This document shows, in pieces, positions 17,095-26,877 of a stretch of DNA of 64,000 nucleotides. Position 1 is the stretch's first letter, and the number at the start of each line of letters is the position of its first letter. A program made the position numbers and the translations under genes. The stretch covers positions 186,001 through 250,000 of the forward strand of contig NZ_LNKT01000012.1 in assembly GCF_001595645.1 (NCBI RefSeq). The letters are read 5' to 3'. The stretch comes from Sulfurovum riftiae (GTDB taxonomy: Bacteria > Campylobacterota > Campylobacteria > Campylobacterales > Sulfurovaceae). The notes beneath the pieces are model-generated. The model saw nothing but the letters and a program-made list of their open reading frames with translations, searched no databases and had not been told where the DNA came from.

Positions 17095-18285
17095 ATGAGA
17101 CAGTTGAAAAAGAAACTTTTCGGAACGATCGATGAGATAAACGAGAGGGTTGTCAATATAAGGCATGACCTTCATATGCACCCTGAACTTTCGGGACATG
17201 AGGAACATACCAAATACCTGGTCAAAGGGATCCTCGAAGCCAGCGGATATGAGATCAAAGAGAGCGACAGACACTTTGGGCTTGTTGCAGACCTGAAAGT
17301 GGATGAAAATGCAAAGACCATAGCCATCCGCGCCGATATGGATGCCCTGCCCATAGAGGAGCATACCGGCAAACCCTACAGTTCCAGGGAAAAAGGGATC
17401 ATGCATGCCTGCGGGCACGACAGCCATACAGCCATTGCTCTGGGAACCGCCATCGCCATGGCAGAGCACAAAGAAACACTTCCCGGCAATGTACGGTTCA
17501 TCTTCCAACCCTCCGAAGAGAGCAAAGAGGGCGGCAGTGTCGAGATGATAGAGGATGGTGCACTCGAAGGGGTTGACGGCATTTTCGGCCTGCATGCCTA
17601 CCCCTATCTTCGTACTGGACAGATCGGCTATAAATACGGTGTCATGATGGCTTCTGCCGACATCTTCACCATCGAGATCTTCGGGAAATCCGCCCATGGT
17701 GCCAGACCGCACGAGGGAGTGGATGCCATACTTGTCACCTCCATGATCGTTAATTCACTCAACCATATCGTTTCACGGATGATCGACCCCCTGCACCCCG
17801 CTGTCATCTCTTTGGGGACGATCGAAGGGGGACGTGCTTCCAATATCATCTGTGACCATGTCCTGCTCAAAGGAACGGTAAGAACGATCAATGAAGGGGT
17901 AAGGAACACTATCCCAAAAATGATGGAGGCTTCCAACAAAGGGATCTGCGAATCGATGGGGGCGACCTACAACTTCGATTATGAATTCGGACAGCCGGAA
18001 TTGATAAACCATGATGAAATGGTCGATATTATCGTAGGGGAAGCCAGGCGGATCATTGGCGAAGAGAATTGTATCGACCTGGTGGACCCTGTCATGGGAG
18101 GAGAGGATTTCTCCGAATATCTCAAGATCGTACCGGGTGCTTTTTTCAGACTTGGGACATGTAGCGAAGAGAAAGAGACCTGTGTATCGCAGCATAACAG
18201 CCGCTTCGATGTAGATGATGATGCTTTGCAGTTCGGCATGAAGATCATGGGGGCAAGTGCCCTGGCCTTCCTGCAAAAGGAGTGA
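17095..18285 (+). CDS. M20-family amidohydrolase (hippurate hydrolase/aminoacylase-like)
   Basis: Cytoplasmic metallo-amidohydrolase of the HipO/IAA-amino acid hydrolase group, 396 residues. Di-metal ligand segments are RADMDALP, MHACGHDSHTA, PSEESKEGG, a histidine in GLHAYPYL and MGGEDFSEY near the C-terminus. The dimerisation lid contains GKSAHGARPHEGVDA. I prefer the start at 17095, which has AAAGGA eight bases upstream, over 17074, which would fall almost at the transcription start. It is co-transcribed with the HATPase-GNAT gene. It would release amino acids from N-acyl derivatives; the actual substrate is unknown. Confidence 0.85.
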   Translation: MRQLKKKLFGTIDEINERVVNIRHDLHMHPELSGHEEHTKYLVKGILEASGYEIKESDRHFGLVADLKVDENAKTIAIRADMDALPIEEHTGKPYSSREKGIMHACGHDSHTAIALGTAIAMAEHKETLPGNVRFIFQPSEESKEGGSVEMIEDGALEGVDGIFGLHAYPYLRTGQIGYKYGVMMASADIFTIEIFGKSAHGARPHEGVDAILVTSMIVNSLNHIVSRMIDPLHPAVISLGTIEGGRASNIICDHVLLKGTVRTINEGVRNTIPKMMEASNKGICESMGATYNFDYEFGQPELINHDEMVDIIVGEARRIIGEENCIDLVDPVMGGEDFSEYLKIVPGAFFRLGTCSEEKETCVSQHNSRFDVDDDALQFGMKIMGASALAFLQKE

Positions 18286-18287
18286 TG

Positions 18288-19763
18288 ATGCATGAAAGTA
18301 TCAGTCTGAAAGTCCCCAGTGATCTCAAGTTCATGAAGATCGTCGAAGACCTCATCAAAGATACCTGTGAGACGCTGCCTCTGACAGAGGAGGATACAGA
18401 GGCGCTCATAGAGAGTACCGAAGAGTTGATGAGAAATGCAATTCTCCATGCCTATAAGGACAGGCAGGGATATATTCAGATAGGGCTGCATCCTTTCAAG
18501 ACCGGCCTGCGTATCGATGTGCACGACTGGGGCCTGCCCATGTCCTATAAAAAACATATTAGCGTACCATTGGAGGAGAATGCCTCGGAGGGGTTCAACC
18601 GGATCTATGACCTAATGGATCTGTTCGAGTACCAGAATCTGGGCAAAGACGGGAAAAAGTTCGTCATCATCAAGTATGCATCACACCCTTTGCACAAGGA
18701 GGAGAAAGTAGAAAAAACGGTCCCTCTTCTCCCCGACAAAAAGCCGGGGGTCAAAAAAGGAGAAGATGATCTTCCTGTTATCGTCAGGGAGTTTGCAGAA
18801 GGGGATGAAGAGGGGATCGCCCGACTGATCTACAAAAATTACGGCTACAGCTATATCAAGGACCTTTTTTACTATCCGCAAAAGGTCTTTGAATCCCACG
18901 GTAAAAAATTCTACTCCATCGTTGCACAGAGAGAGGGAAGGATCATAGGACATTTCGCACTGGTACTCGTACCCGAATCCACCATAGCCGAGATCGGGGT
19001 GGCAGTGGTCGATCCGGAATTCCAGGGCAGAGGAATCATGAACCGTATGCTGAAACTGGTCCTGAAAAAAGCCAGAGAGATCAAGCTCGATGCAGTATTC
19101 GGTGAAGCGATCATGTTCCATATCTACAGTCAAAAGGCCAATCTGCACCATGGCTTTTCAGAGGCAGCGCTGATGCTGGGGAAAGTCCCCGTGGATACGA
19201 CCATTGTCAACAATGAACTGGCACAGAAATATAAACGGGGAGCGGTACTTGTAGGGTATTACTTCTTTACGAAGGAACGCAAAAAGCTTTATCTTCCGGA
19301 GGTCTATAAAAAACAGATCAAACGGACCTATAGCAGTGCAACCATACCTTTTGTCAAAGCGAAGAAAAGAAGAGAGAAGGTTCCTGAGCATGTCTTCCTG
19401 AGCTATACTTTCGATCCGCCGACCAATATCGCCAAGATCAGGATCGATCACTACGGGAAGGATCTTAAACAGAAATTTCTCATACTCCTCGATCAGCTCA
19501 AGGCAAAACACTGTGATATGATCTATGCGGATATCTCACTGGAGAAGATCCCCCAGATCGATAAAGTGGTCAAGCTCATGAACAAGAGGGGCTTTTTTTA
19601 CAGCGGGGTCATGTTCTTTTACCATGAACGGGGAGACTACCTCCGACTGCAGCTCAAACACAGTGACAAGATCGGCAGCAAGAACTATGTCTGCTACTCC
19701 GATTTCTGCAAAAGGCTCTCCAAATACATCCGAAAGGATGAGAAGCGGGTCAAAACAGTTTAG
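18288..19763 (+). CDS. Fusion of anti-sigma-type HATPase and GNAT acetyltransferase
   Basis: 491 residues. Residues 1-135 look like an RsbW/SpoIIAB-type ATPase: the N-box ESTEELMRNAILHAY, the ATP-binding aspartate-glycine in DVHDWGLPM, and GFNRIYDLMD. Residues about 165-310 are a GNAT domain with IAEIGVAVVDPEFQGRGIMNRML, where QGRGIM is the acetyl-CoA loop. The C-terminal 150 residues are unassigned and may be a second degenerate GNAT fold. The start at 18288 has AGGAG five bases upstream; 18282 and 18285 are too close to it. It follows the amidohydrolase by 2 bp. A regulatory switch coupling nucleotide binding to acetylation is inferred only. Confidence 0.75.
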   Translation: MHESISLKVPSDLKFMKIVEDLIKDTCETLPLTEEDTEALIESTEELMRNAILHAYKDRQGYIQIGLHPFKTGLRIDVHDWGLPMSYKKHISVPLEENASEGFNRIYDLMDLFEYQNLGKDGKKFVIIKYASHPLHKEEKVEKTVPLLPDKKPGVKKGEDDLPVIVREFAEGDEEGIARLIYKNYGYSYIKDLFYYPQKVFESHGKKFYSIVAQREGRIIGHFALVLVPESTIAEIGVAVVDPEFQGRGIMNRMLKLVLKKAREIKLDAVFGEAIMFHIYSQKANLHHGFSEAALMLGKVPVDTTIVNNELAQKYKRGAVLVGYYFFTKERKKLYLPEVYKKQIKRTYSSATIPFVKAKKRREKVPEHVFLSYTFDPPTNIAKIRIDHYGKDLKQKFLILLDQLKAKHCDMIYADISLEKIPQIDKVVKLMNKRGFFYSGVMFFYHERGDYLRLQLKHSDKIGSKNYVCYSDFCKRLSKYIRKDEKRVKTV

Positions 19764-19770
19764 GACACCT

Positions 19771-21609
19771 TTAGTCCAGCGCAGCGGTCTGCTGTCCGAT
19801 CTCTTTGTATCGGGTATAGTAATGCTCGACGAATGCCCGTATATCCTCGTTGACAGGAAGGTAGACCCCCTGCTCTTTCTGTGCATACCTCTTCAGGTAT
19901 TCACTTGCATCTGCTTTGTCCAGATAGTGCTTTGCCAACGCTTCATAGGCAGTGACATACGCCTCTTTCATGGCATCATATCTTTCATAATTTATGATGA
20001 TACGCTCATCATAGCGGATCACACCCGAAGTGAAGAGAATATCGAGATGGATGAGCCCTTCACAGTAGTATGGCAGGACCTCTCCCACTTCACGCCAGGC
20101 CATCAGGCCTACGGCACGAGAAACAAGATCATCGACGATATGATGCTTTAGTTCCTCTCTCTCATGATGGAAGAAGGCCATCAGTCCCCCTGTGGTCGCC
20201 TTGAACTCTTCGATGTTCTTGAACTGTCCCATACCGTTCATTCTGCTCTCGGTATCGGCATCTATCCATAAAATATGGCCGTATTCATGGCCGATAGTAG
20301 AGATATCGTAAAGTTCATGCCAGAGTGCCGGCTCGTTCTCCGCCAAGGCCCTCTGTTTTTTAACGAAATCTTCACCCATCATCTCTACGGAGAGTTTCAT
20401 GACCGGTTTTGACTTTTTGCTCTCCAGGACAAAATCCGCATAAGCAAATATCTTCTTGCCGAGTTCTGCCGAGACCTGTTCATCGTTGGGCACTACCTGT
20501 GCCGAGAAAAGGCCGTTGAATTCCGCTGCATAATAGAGCATCGGCTGGCCAATATAAAGCTGTGTCTCGTCCACCTGCAAAAGGTTCCTGCTCATCGTAT
20601 GCAAAGCATCTTTTCCGAATTTCTGTGCCATCTCATAGGCAAAAAGTTTGATGTTGTTACGCGTTTGTGAACCCTCCTGCAACCGGGGGTTGACGATACG
20701 AAGGTCCCATTCAAGTGCAACTGCCTTGCGGTAATGGTCTTCATAGTACTCCAGCGGGTGCCCCACCTGCAGCGGTGTGGTGATCGCCATCCATCGTCTG
20801 TCCACTTCTGCCCACATTCTGATGAGTTCATCCGTTTGTGTATGTGCAAAGGCCTCTTTCAGTGCCGTAAAATAGGCGATCCATTCATTCTTCTGCCCAA
20901 AGACCTTATCTTCATCCTGGGAAAGCAGCGCGATCAGCTGTTCGAGTGCGACCACCACACTCTCCGCCTCTTTCTTGAAGGCTTCTGCATAGGCGACACT
21001 CTTATACTTGTCGCCCTCTTTGATCAGAACAGAATAGCTTCTGTCCGCAATATTACCCTTATCATCCCTGTCAAGAAGAGAGGCATTCTGCAGCATTTCA
21101 AAGATCTTTGCATCGTTTCCGTTGAACATTTCGGAGAGTTCCAGGTTCACCCCGTTGATGATATGGTGTGTCCAGTGGCTTTGCCATTCACTCATTCTGA
21201 TGCCCACAAAATGCACACCGAAGATCAATGACCTGTAAAAAGGTGTCAACAGTTTCTGTTTCTCGATCCACCCGATCAGGGCTTCATGCCGCGTGATATG
21301 CAGCGTACTGACAAAACCGTAGGCCAGCTCTTTCTTGAGACGTATCTCGGTATCACTGCAGCCATTCTTCTGCAGGATCTGTTCCAATGCATCTTCCCGC
21401 ATATTGACGATACGTGTCAATGCCGCCATCTCTGACTCTTTGTCCCTTGGAATATCGATCAGTGTCAGGAACGCATCCACGATCTTGTCGGCACGTTCAT
21501 GGGTCTTCTTCTCATCGAGAAGGTCATAATAGGCATTCAGGCTTGCCTGTCTCTGCTGCAATTCATTATAAATAAGCTGTAGGTCCTGCATAAATTGTTC
21601 TTTGGTCAT
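19771..21609 (-). CDS. ciaB: CiaB-family protein with HExxH motif
   Basis: 612 residues, soluble, no signal peptide. Length and N-terminal pattern fit the Campylobacter invasion antigen B (CiaB) family as I remember it, which is conserved in free-living Campylobacterota too. It contains STIGHEYGHILWID with HEYGH at 441-445, followed by NIEEFKATTGG about 25 residues later. This arrangement resembles zinc peptidases in which an HExxH motif is followed by a glutamate ligand. A peptidase role is inference. It is convergent with the HATPase-GNAT gene, 7 bp apart. Confidence 0.7.
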   Translation of the reverse strand: MTKEQFMQDLQLIYNELQQRQASLNAYYDLLDEKKTHERADKIVDAFLTLIDIPRDKESEMAALTRIVNMREDALEQILQKNGCSDTEIRLKKELAYGFVSTLHITRHEALIGWIEKQKLLTPFYRSLIFGVHFVGIRMSEWQSHWTHHIINGVNLELSEMFNGNDAKIFEMLQNASLLDRDDKGNIADRSYSVLIKEGDKYKSVAYAEAFKKEAESVVVALEQLIALLSQDEDKVFGQKNEWIAYFTALKEAFAHTQTDELIRMWAEVDRRWMAITTPLQVGHPLEYYEDHYRKAVALEWDLRIVNPRLQEGSQTRNNIKLFAYEMAQKFGKDALHTMSRNLLQVDETQLYIGQPMLYYAAEFNGLFSAQVVPNDEQVSAELGKKIFAYADFVLESKKSKPVMKLSVEMMGEDFVKKQRALAENEPALWHELYDISTIGHEYGHILWIDADTESRMNGMGQFKNIEEFKATTGGLMAFFHHEREELKHHIVDDLVSRAVGLMAWREVGEVLPYYCEGLIHLDILFTSGVIRYDERIIINYERYDAMKEAYVTAYEALAKHYLDKADASEYLKRYAQKEQGVYLPVNEDIRAFVEHYYTRYKEIGQQTAALD

Positions 21610-21660
21610 CGCTTCTCTCTTCGTTTTTAGTTTTTAGGGCTTTCGCCGCCAACTGTGATC

Positions 21661-22269
21661 TTAATAACTGCCTTCCCTATCACTCCTGCGAAGCATCTGG
21701 ATGATCGGTTTTGCCAACTCCAATGCCTGCCCCCGATGGGAGATCCCGCTTTTGACATCATCATCCAGCTCACCCAGTGTCTTCTCCAATCCGGCAGGGA
21801 TGAACATCGGGTCATACCCGAAGCCTTTCTCTCCCCTTGCTTCATCGATCACATCGCCATGCATCCATCCGTGTACGACGTATTCACCGTATTTGGAAAC
21901 GATGGCGATCGCAGCGGTATAATAGGCAGGCGTTCTCTTCAGCCCTTTTGCTTTTACTGCATCTATCAGCTTGTGGAGATTGTCTTTGTCGCTCACTCCT
22001 TCTCCCGCATACCGTGCAGAGTAGATCCCCGGTGCGCCGTCAAGAATAGGAAGGGAAATACCGCTGTCATCAGATATGACCAGATAATCACTACCCAGTT
22101 TTTCATAAATGGTACGGGCCTTTATGAGTGCATTCTGGGCAAAGGTCTCTCCGTCCTCGACAATCTCGAATTCTCCCAGAAGGTCGGAAAAAGCGGTTAC
22201 TTCATCCTCGCACATCTGTTTGAACTCACGTAATTTACCTTTATTGCCTGTTGCCAAAATAAGTTTCAT
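21661..22269 (-). CDS. rdgB: Non-canonical purine NTP pyrophosphatase (RdgB/HAM1)
   Basis: Hydrolyses dITP, ITP and XTP to monophosphates and so keeps deaminated purines out of DNA and [18 protein letters not shown] at the start, [24 protein letters not shown] in the middle, and FGYDPMFIP with ISHRGQAL towards the end are signatures. The ATG at 22269 is preferred over TTG 22275 because family members begin with MKLxLATGN and the AAAGG site then has workable spacing. 202 residues. It is divergent from the MFS gene. Confidence 0.93.
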   Translation of the reverse strand: MKLILATGNKGKLREFKQMCEDEVTAFSDLLGEFEIVEDGETFAQNALIKARTIYEKLGSDYLVISDDSGISLPILDGAPGIYSARYAGEGVSDKDNLHKLIDAVKAKGLKRTPAYYTAAIAIVSKYGEYVVHGWMHGDVIDEARGEKGFGYDPMFIPAGLEKTLGELDDDVKSGISHRGQALELAKPIIQMLRRSDREGSY

Positions 22270-22329
22270 GGACAATTAACCTTTACGTACTATAATTAGG
22301 AGAAATTTTATCGTACTAAAGGTATTACT

Positions 22330-23664
22330 ATGATTAAACAGATCATGCCGCTGAGTCTCATCGTTGCATTGAGATTTTTCGGACTCTTCATCGTCCTTCC
22401 CGTTCTCTCCATCTATGCACTCCGGATGGAAGGTGCTACACCGTTCCTTGCCGGTCTCGTTGTCGGGGGCTATGCCCTCACCCAGGCACTTTTCCAGGTC
22501 CCTTTCGGCCTCATGAGTGACAAGGTCGGCAGAAAGAAGACCCTGCTTTTTGGCTTGCTTATCTTCATTGCGGGGTCAGTGATCGCTGCAATGAGTGACA
22601 ACATCTATATGCTGCTTATCGGCCGTTTCCTTCAAGGTGCCGGTGCCATCGGTTCGGTCGTCTCCGCCATGATCGCCGACCTGGTCAAGGAGGAGCAGAG
22701 AGCCCATGCCATGGCCATTATGGGCGGGACCATTGCCATGAGTTTTGCCGCTGCAATGATCATCGCACCTATCGTGGGCGGACACTGGGGGATCGACAAG
22801 CTTTTCTGGCTGACCGCCATTCTCTCGGTCATGGCCATTGCTATCCTCTTTACCGCCGTACCCAAACCACCGAAGATCGTACACTCCTATGCCGAAGAGG
22901 AGAGCAAGATGCTCGATGTCTTCAAGGACAAGTCCCTGACACGCATGTACATCACTTTCCTCTTCCACTCTTCCATTATGACGATGGCATTTTTCATTAT
23001 CCCTCTTGTCATGACACAAAGTGTGGATGAGGGCGGATTCGGCTGGCACAAAGCTGAACTCTGGAAGGTCTACCTTCCTGCCATGGTCTTCGGTCTTCTC
23101 TCCATGGGACCGGCCGCTGTATTTGGCGAGAAATACGGCAAAGGACGCGAGGTCTTCATGATCTCCGTTGCCATCATCCTGCTTGGTTTCCTTGCAATGG
23201 GCTTTGCTACCACACCATGGGTCTTCATCGTCGGTGTGGTCTTCTTCTTCATCGGCTTCAATATGTTCGAACCGCTGCTGCAGAGTTTCGTTGCCAAGTT
23301 CGCCAAAGTACACCAGAAAGGTGCCGCACTCGGTGTCGCCAATACTTTTGCCTATGTGGGTATCTTCTTCGGTGGTCTGCTTGCAGGGTACCTGATGCAA
23401 CATTTCGACAGAGCCACTCTTGCCATCGTGGTCGCGATCATCGCTGCCGCCTGGTTCGTCTGGGTCGCTACCATGCCAAACCCGAACAACAGAGGCAATG
23501 TTTATCTTCCGCTTGATATCTTCGACAGAAACAGAGTTGCTGCACTTACAGACCATCCGGCCATTGTCGAGAGTTACGTGAATGAAACGGAGAATATCGC
23601 AGTCGTCAAATATGAGAAAGATATGATAGATGAGGATGAAGTAAGAGGGATGCTGCTGGATTGA
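22330..23664 (+). CDS. Major facilitator superfamily transporter
   Basis: 444 residues with about 12 membrane helices. The conserved loop between helices 2 and 3 is LMSDKVGRKKTLLFG, matching the MFS motif GxxxDxxGRK. After the last helix come about 60 soluble residues (ALTDHPAIVESYVNETENIAVV), possibly a small ferredoxin-like domain. AAAGG lies eight bases before the ATG, and a TATAAT hexamer at 22291-22296 fits the promoter. Substrate unknown; multidrug export of the YajR type is possible. Confidence 0.85.
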   Translation: MIKQIMPLSLIVALRFFGLFIVLPVLSIYALRMEGATPFLAGLVVGGYALTQALFQVPFGLMSDKVGRKKTLLFGLLIFIAGSVIAAMSDNIYMLLIGRFLQGAGAIGSVVSAMIADLVKEEQRAHAMAIMGGTIAMSFAAAMIIAPIVGGHWGIDKLFWLTAILSVMAIAILFTAVPKPPKIVHSYAEEESKMLDVFKDKSLTRMYITFLFHSSIMTMAFFIIPLVMTQSVDEGGFGWHKAELWKVYLPAMVFGLLSMGPAAVFGEKYGKGREVFMISVAIILLGFLAMGFATTPWVFIVGVVFFFIGFNMFEPLLQSFVAKFAKVHQKGAALGVANTFAYVGIFFGGLLAGYLMQHFDRATLAIVVAIIAAAWFVWVATMPNPNNRGNVYLPLDIFDRNRVAALTDHPAIVESYVNETENIAVVKYEKDMIDEDEVRGMLLD

Positions 23665-23703
23665 ATCCCTGCTCCACTCTTCTTAAAAAAAATACTCGCA
23701 GAG

Positions 23704-23723
23704 TGATCTGTTGAAACAGATCA
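23704..23723. terminator. Hairpin between convergent MFS and DUF4382 genes
   Basis: TGATCTGTT pairs with AACAGATCA around a two-base loop, giving a symmetric stem between two genes that end facing each other. It may act as a bidirectional terminator, although flanking T-tracts are weak. Confidence 0.4.
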
Positions 23724-23766
23724 TCATGCAAGTCCGCTCCTTCCTAAATGCAGGAGAACCGCCGCT

Positions 23767-24681
23767 TTATAACGCAGAAGTATTGATATCGACTGAAACC
23801 TCTGTTCCCTTTGTAACTTCTACATTTTCCTTGACCGCTACCACATCCGTAAACGTCGCACCGGCATACTGTGCCACAACAAGATCATAGGTGCCTTCCT
23901 CCAAAAATGCCAATGTGAACTCACCACTCTCCATATCCACTTCTGCACTGCTTACAGATCCGGCAAACGTACCGTCTTCACTGCTGTTATAGGTTCCATC
24001 TTCATAGGCAAATACGATCAAAGCATCCTCTGTTGGATCGTAATCGGCAATATCCACGATATTCCCTTCTACCCCTCCCGAAAGTTCGGTCACCACGATC
24101 CTGATGACCGGCTTTAAAAGATACTTTCCACTTGCGCCTGCAACAACAATGGACTTGTGCACATCAAAGTCCGCTGTTATCTCTATTTTGGCATTGGCAG
24201 TAATATCGAACTCACCTTTTGCCTTAAATCCGCTCGATGAGCCGCTTGGTACAAATAAAGGCACGGAAGTCCCGTCTGCAAAAGTAATGTTACAGTCAGG
24301 ATTGCTCCTTACATCCGATGGATTCTCCGGGGCAGCCAGTTTGAACCGTAGTTCCTTGTAATGTCCTGCCGGCAAGATCAGGTCTCCCATATGCAGGGAA
24401 TTTCCATCCTGAAGCTCAAGAAGATTGAAAACCTGCGGCCCTTCAAAGTCTTCCGCTTCTACCCATTTCCCGTCTTTGTTGTACTCAATCCCGATGATAG
24501 CGATATTGACTTCCGTGACATCTTCTCCAAGCATTGGCGGAGCATCAGTAATACTGAGTGACATTATCCCGGTTGAAGTTGAAGCAGAGGTTGAAGAGGA
24601 ACCTCCCCCTCCACATCCTATGATAAGTGGTAATATCAGCAGTGAGAAAAGTACAGCAATAAGTGTTTTTGTATATTTCAT
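23767..24681 (-). CDS. DUF4382 domain lipoprotein
   Basis: 304 residues. The signal peptide ends with the lipobox LIIGC, followed by a glycine-serine linker (GGGGSSSTSAS), so it is a lipid-anchored envelope protein. The main domain MSLSITDAPPMLGEDVTEVNIAI and GHYKELRFKL resemble DUF4382, a beta-rich domain. The C-terminal part (GEFTLAFLEEGTYDLVVAQYAG) looks like a carboxypeptidase-regulatory-like fold. Isolated gene. The 170-bp gap to transketolase holds its promoter region and a weak hairpin at 24822-24842 after tkt. Function unknown. Confidence 0.75.
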   Translation of the reverse strand: MKYTKTLIAVLFSLLILPLIIGCGGGGSSSTSASTSTGIMSLSITDAPPMLGEDVTEVNIAIIGIEYNKDGKWVEAEDFEGPQVFNLLELQDGNSLHMGDLILPAGHYKELRFKLAAPENPSDVRSNPDCNITFADGTSVPLFVPSGSSSGFKAKGEFDITANAKIEITADFDVHKSIVVAGASGKYLLKPVIRIVVTELSGGVEGNIVDIADYDPTEDALIVFAYEDGTYNSSEDGTFAGSVSSAEVDMESGEFTLAFLEEGTYDLVVAQYAGATFTDVVAVKENVEVTKGTEVSVDINTSAL

Positions 24682-24851
24682 TGAATGATCCTTTTTTGAT
24701 ATCTATAATAAATTAAGTGTAACGATAAAAGTTTTAATACTAGATAAATCAGAATGATATAAAACTTTCAGGATAGATACAAAAGTGTCCAGGAAGAGGA
24801 GGTAGCGTGTAAGGAGTAAGCTGTCCGCTATAGTGGCGGACATATTTTGGT

Positions 24852-26840
24852 CTATGCCCTGCAGACACCAAGATCTATATGTCTATACTCGGCACCGACA
24901 AGACCACAGGCTCTTTTGGTAATGTTCTGTACGGTAAACCCGAACTTCTCGAAGAGCTGACCTGCCGGTGCCGATGCACCGAAGCTTTCCATTCCGAGTA
25001 CATCATCCGCATACCGATAATATTCGGCAGCCGTTGCTGCCTCAACAGCCAGAACGGTCGTTGAAGGGTCAACCACTGTTTCTCTGTAAACTTTGTCCTG
25101 CTCGTTGAAGAGATCAAGACACGGTACGGAAACGACATTGGCTTTTACACCCAGTGCATCGAGGTGACAGGCAGCCTGAAGACAAGGCATGAGTTCCGAG
25201 CCGGACGCCATCAATGTCATGGTCGCACCTTCACGTTTTTTGACAATGTAGGCACCTTTTGACGGTTCACCGAAATCTCTTTTGGGCTTGAGTGTCTTGA
25301 GCTTCTGGCGGCTGAGAACAAAACCATGCGGCGCTTTCATGGTCAATGCCGTCTTCCATGCTTCCACGTTCTCGGTCGCATCCGCCGGTCTCCAGAGATA
25401 AAAGTTCGGCAATGCCCTGAACTGGGAGATATGTTCGATCGGCTCATGTGTCGGGCCGTCTTCACCTACACCGATGCTGTCATGCGTCCAGACAAAGAAG
25501 TTCTGAATGCTTGTCAGCGCCGCGATACGCACCGAAGGTTTCATATAGTCGGAGAAAACAAAGAAGGTCGCATTGAACGGCATGGTCGTTCCGTAGAGGG
25601 CTATCGCATTGGTGATGGCTGCCATGGAGTGCTCCCTGATACCGAAGTGCATGTTCTTGCCTTTGGGAAAGTCGCCCATATCTTTGAGTTCTGTTTTGTT
25701 ACTTGGTGCAAGGTCTGCAGACCCCCCAAGGAAAGAAGGCAATGCTTTGGCAATGGCATTGAGGATCTTCCCGTTGGAGTCCCTTGTCGCCACCTCGGCA
25801 TCATTGCTGAAGTCAGGGTATTCGATAGAAGCAATGTCTGGGTTGAGCAGTCTCTCAAGTGCTTCATTCTGCTCAATAAGCGGTGCCTCTTTCTGTCTGT
25901 GGATCCACTCTTTTTCAGCCAGTTCACCCTCTTCGACAGCACATCTGAAGCGCAGCAGCACATCTTCTGGGATCTGGAAGGTCTGCTCCGGATCAAAGCC
26001 CTCTTTGGCTTTGGACTCGGCAATGATCTCCTCACCAAGCGGCGCACCGTGTGTATGGTGCGTGCCTTCAAGCTCACCCGCGCCTTTTCCTATGATCGTA
26101 TTGGCTATGATGATCGTTGGCCTGGTAGCGGATCTCACTTCAGTCAATGCTTTATCGATATCATCATAGCAGTGGCCGTTGATCTTCATGACATTCCAAT
26201 TCTGCGCTTCGAAACGTTTGGCGACATCTTCACTCCATGCGATGGAAGTGTCTCCCTCGATCGTGATCTCGTTGGAGTCATAAATGAGGACAAGGTCTTT
26301 CAGTCCGAGGTGGCCTGCCAACGCACAGGCTTCATAGGAGATCCCCTCCTGCAGGTCGCCGTCACCGCAGAGACAGTAGACCTTGTGGTCGATGAGTTCG
26401 CAGGTCTCGGAGTTGACCTGCTTTGCCGTATAGGCTTCCGCCATGGCAAAACCGACGGCATTGGCGATCCCCTGCCCCAAAGGACCAGTCGTGATCTCGA
26501 TACCTGCGGTATGGCCGTACTCGGGATGTCCCGGTGTCCTGGAGTCAAGCTGTCTGAAGTTTTTAAGGTCATCCAGGCTGACATCGTATCCCCAGAGGTG
26601 CAGCAGTGAATAGATAAGCCCTGTCGCATGCCCTCCCGAGAATACCAGACGGTCACGGTTGAGCCATTTCGGGTTCTTCGGATTGTGGCTGAGATGTTCA
26701 CTCAGGACCACAGCGATATCTGCAAGCCCCATCGGTGCACCCGGGTGTCCAGAATTTGCTTTCTGTACCATGTCTGCCGCTAAAAAACGGATGGTGTTCG
26801 CCATCTTCTTGCGCATTTGATTCTGCTCTGTCATTGCCAT
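24852..26840 (-). CDS. tkt: Transketolase
   Basis: Thiamine-diphosphate enzyme of the non-oxidative pentose phosphate and Calvin-type pathways. 662 residues is normal. Visible motifs: ANSGHPGAPMGLADI, the ThDP fold CGDGDLQEGISYEA, HTHGAPLG, FGIREHSMAAITNAIALYG, and DSIGVGEDGPTHEPIEH. AAGGA six bases before the ATG sets the start. It lies downstream of the prenyl synthase on the same strand, with a 66-bp palindromic repeat between them. No other pentose phosphate genes are adjacent. Confidence 0.97.
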   Translation of the reverse strand: MAMTEQNQMRKKMANTIRFLAADMVQKANSGHPGAPMGLADIAVVLSEHLSHNPKNPKWLNRDRLVFSGGHATGLIYSLLHLWGYDVSLDDLKNFRQLDSRTPGHPEYGHTAGIEITTGPLGQGIANAVGFAMAEAYTAKQVNSETCELIDHKVYCLCGDGDLQEGISYEACALAGHLGLKDLVLIYDSNEITIEGDTSIAWSEDVAKRFEAQNWNVMKINGHCYDDIDKALTEVRSATRPTIIIANTIIGKGAGELEGTHHTHGAPLGEEIIAESKAKEGFDPEQTFQIPEDVLLRFRCAVEEGELAEKEWIHRQKEAPLIEQNEALERLLNPDIASIEYPDFSNDAEVATRDSNGKILNAIAKALPSFLGGSADLAPSNKTELKDMGDFPKGKNMHFGIREHSMAAITNAIALYGTTMPFNATFFVFSDYMKPSVRIAALTSIQNFFVWTHDSIGVGEDGPTHEPIEHISQFRALPNFYLWRPADATENVEAWKTALTMKAPHGFVLSRQKLKTLKPKRDFGEPSKGAYIVKKREGATMTLMASGSELMPCLQAACHLDALGVKANVVSVPCLDLFNEQDKVYRETVVDPSTTVLAVEAATAAEYYRYADDVLGMESFGASAPAGQLFEKFGFTVQNITKRACGLVGAEYRHIDLGVCRA

Positions 26841-26877
26841 TTCATATCCTTAAAATTGTATGCAAGTACGTTATTGT

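Noticed and set aside
17032-17712. 226-codon minus-strand open frame over the amidohydrolase start
   Set aside because: The plus-strand frame has all M20 metal-binding motifs and a matching promoter.
22576-23556. 326-codon minus-strand open frame in the MFS gene
   Set aside because: His/Asp-rich antisense product of a membrane protein gene; no motif and no start signal.
25326-26609. 427-codon plus-strand open frame across transketolase
   Set aside because: Shadow of tkt. The minus-strand protein has every transketolase motif, whereas this one has none.
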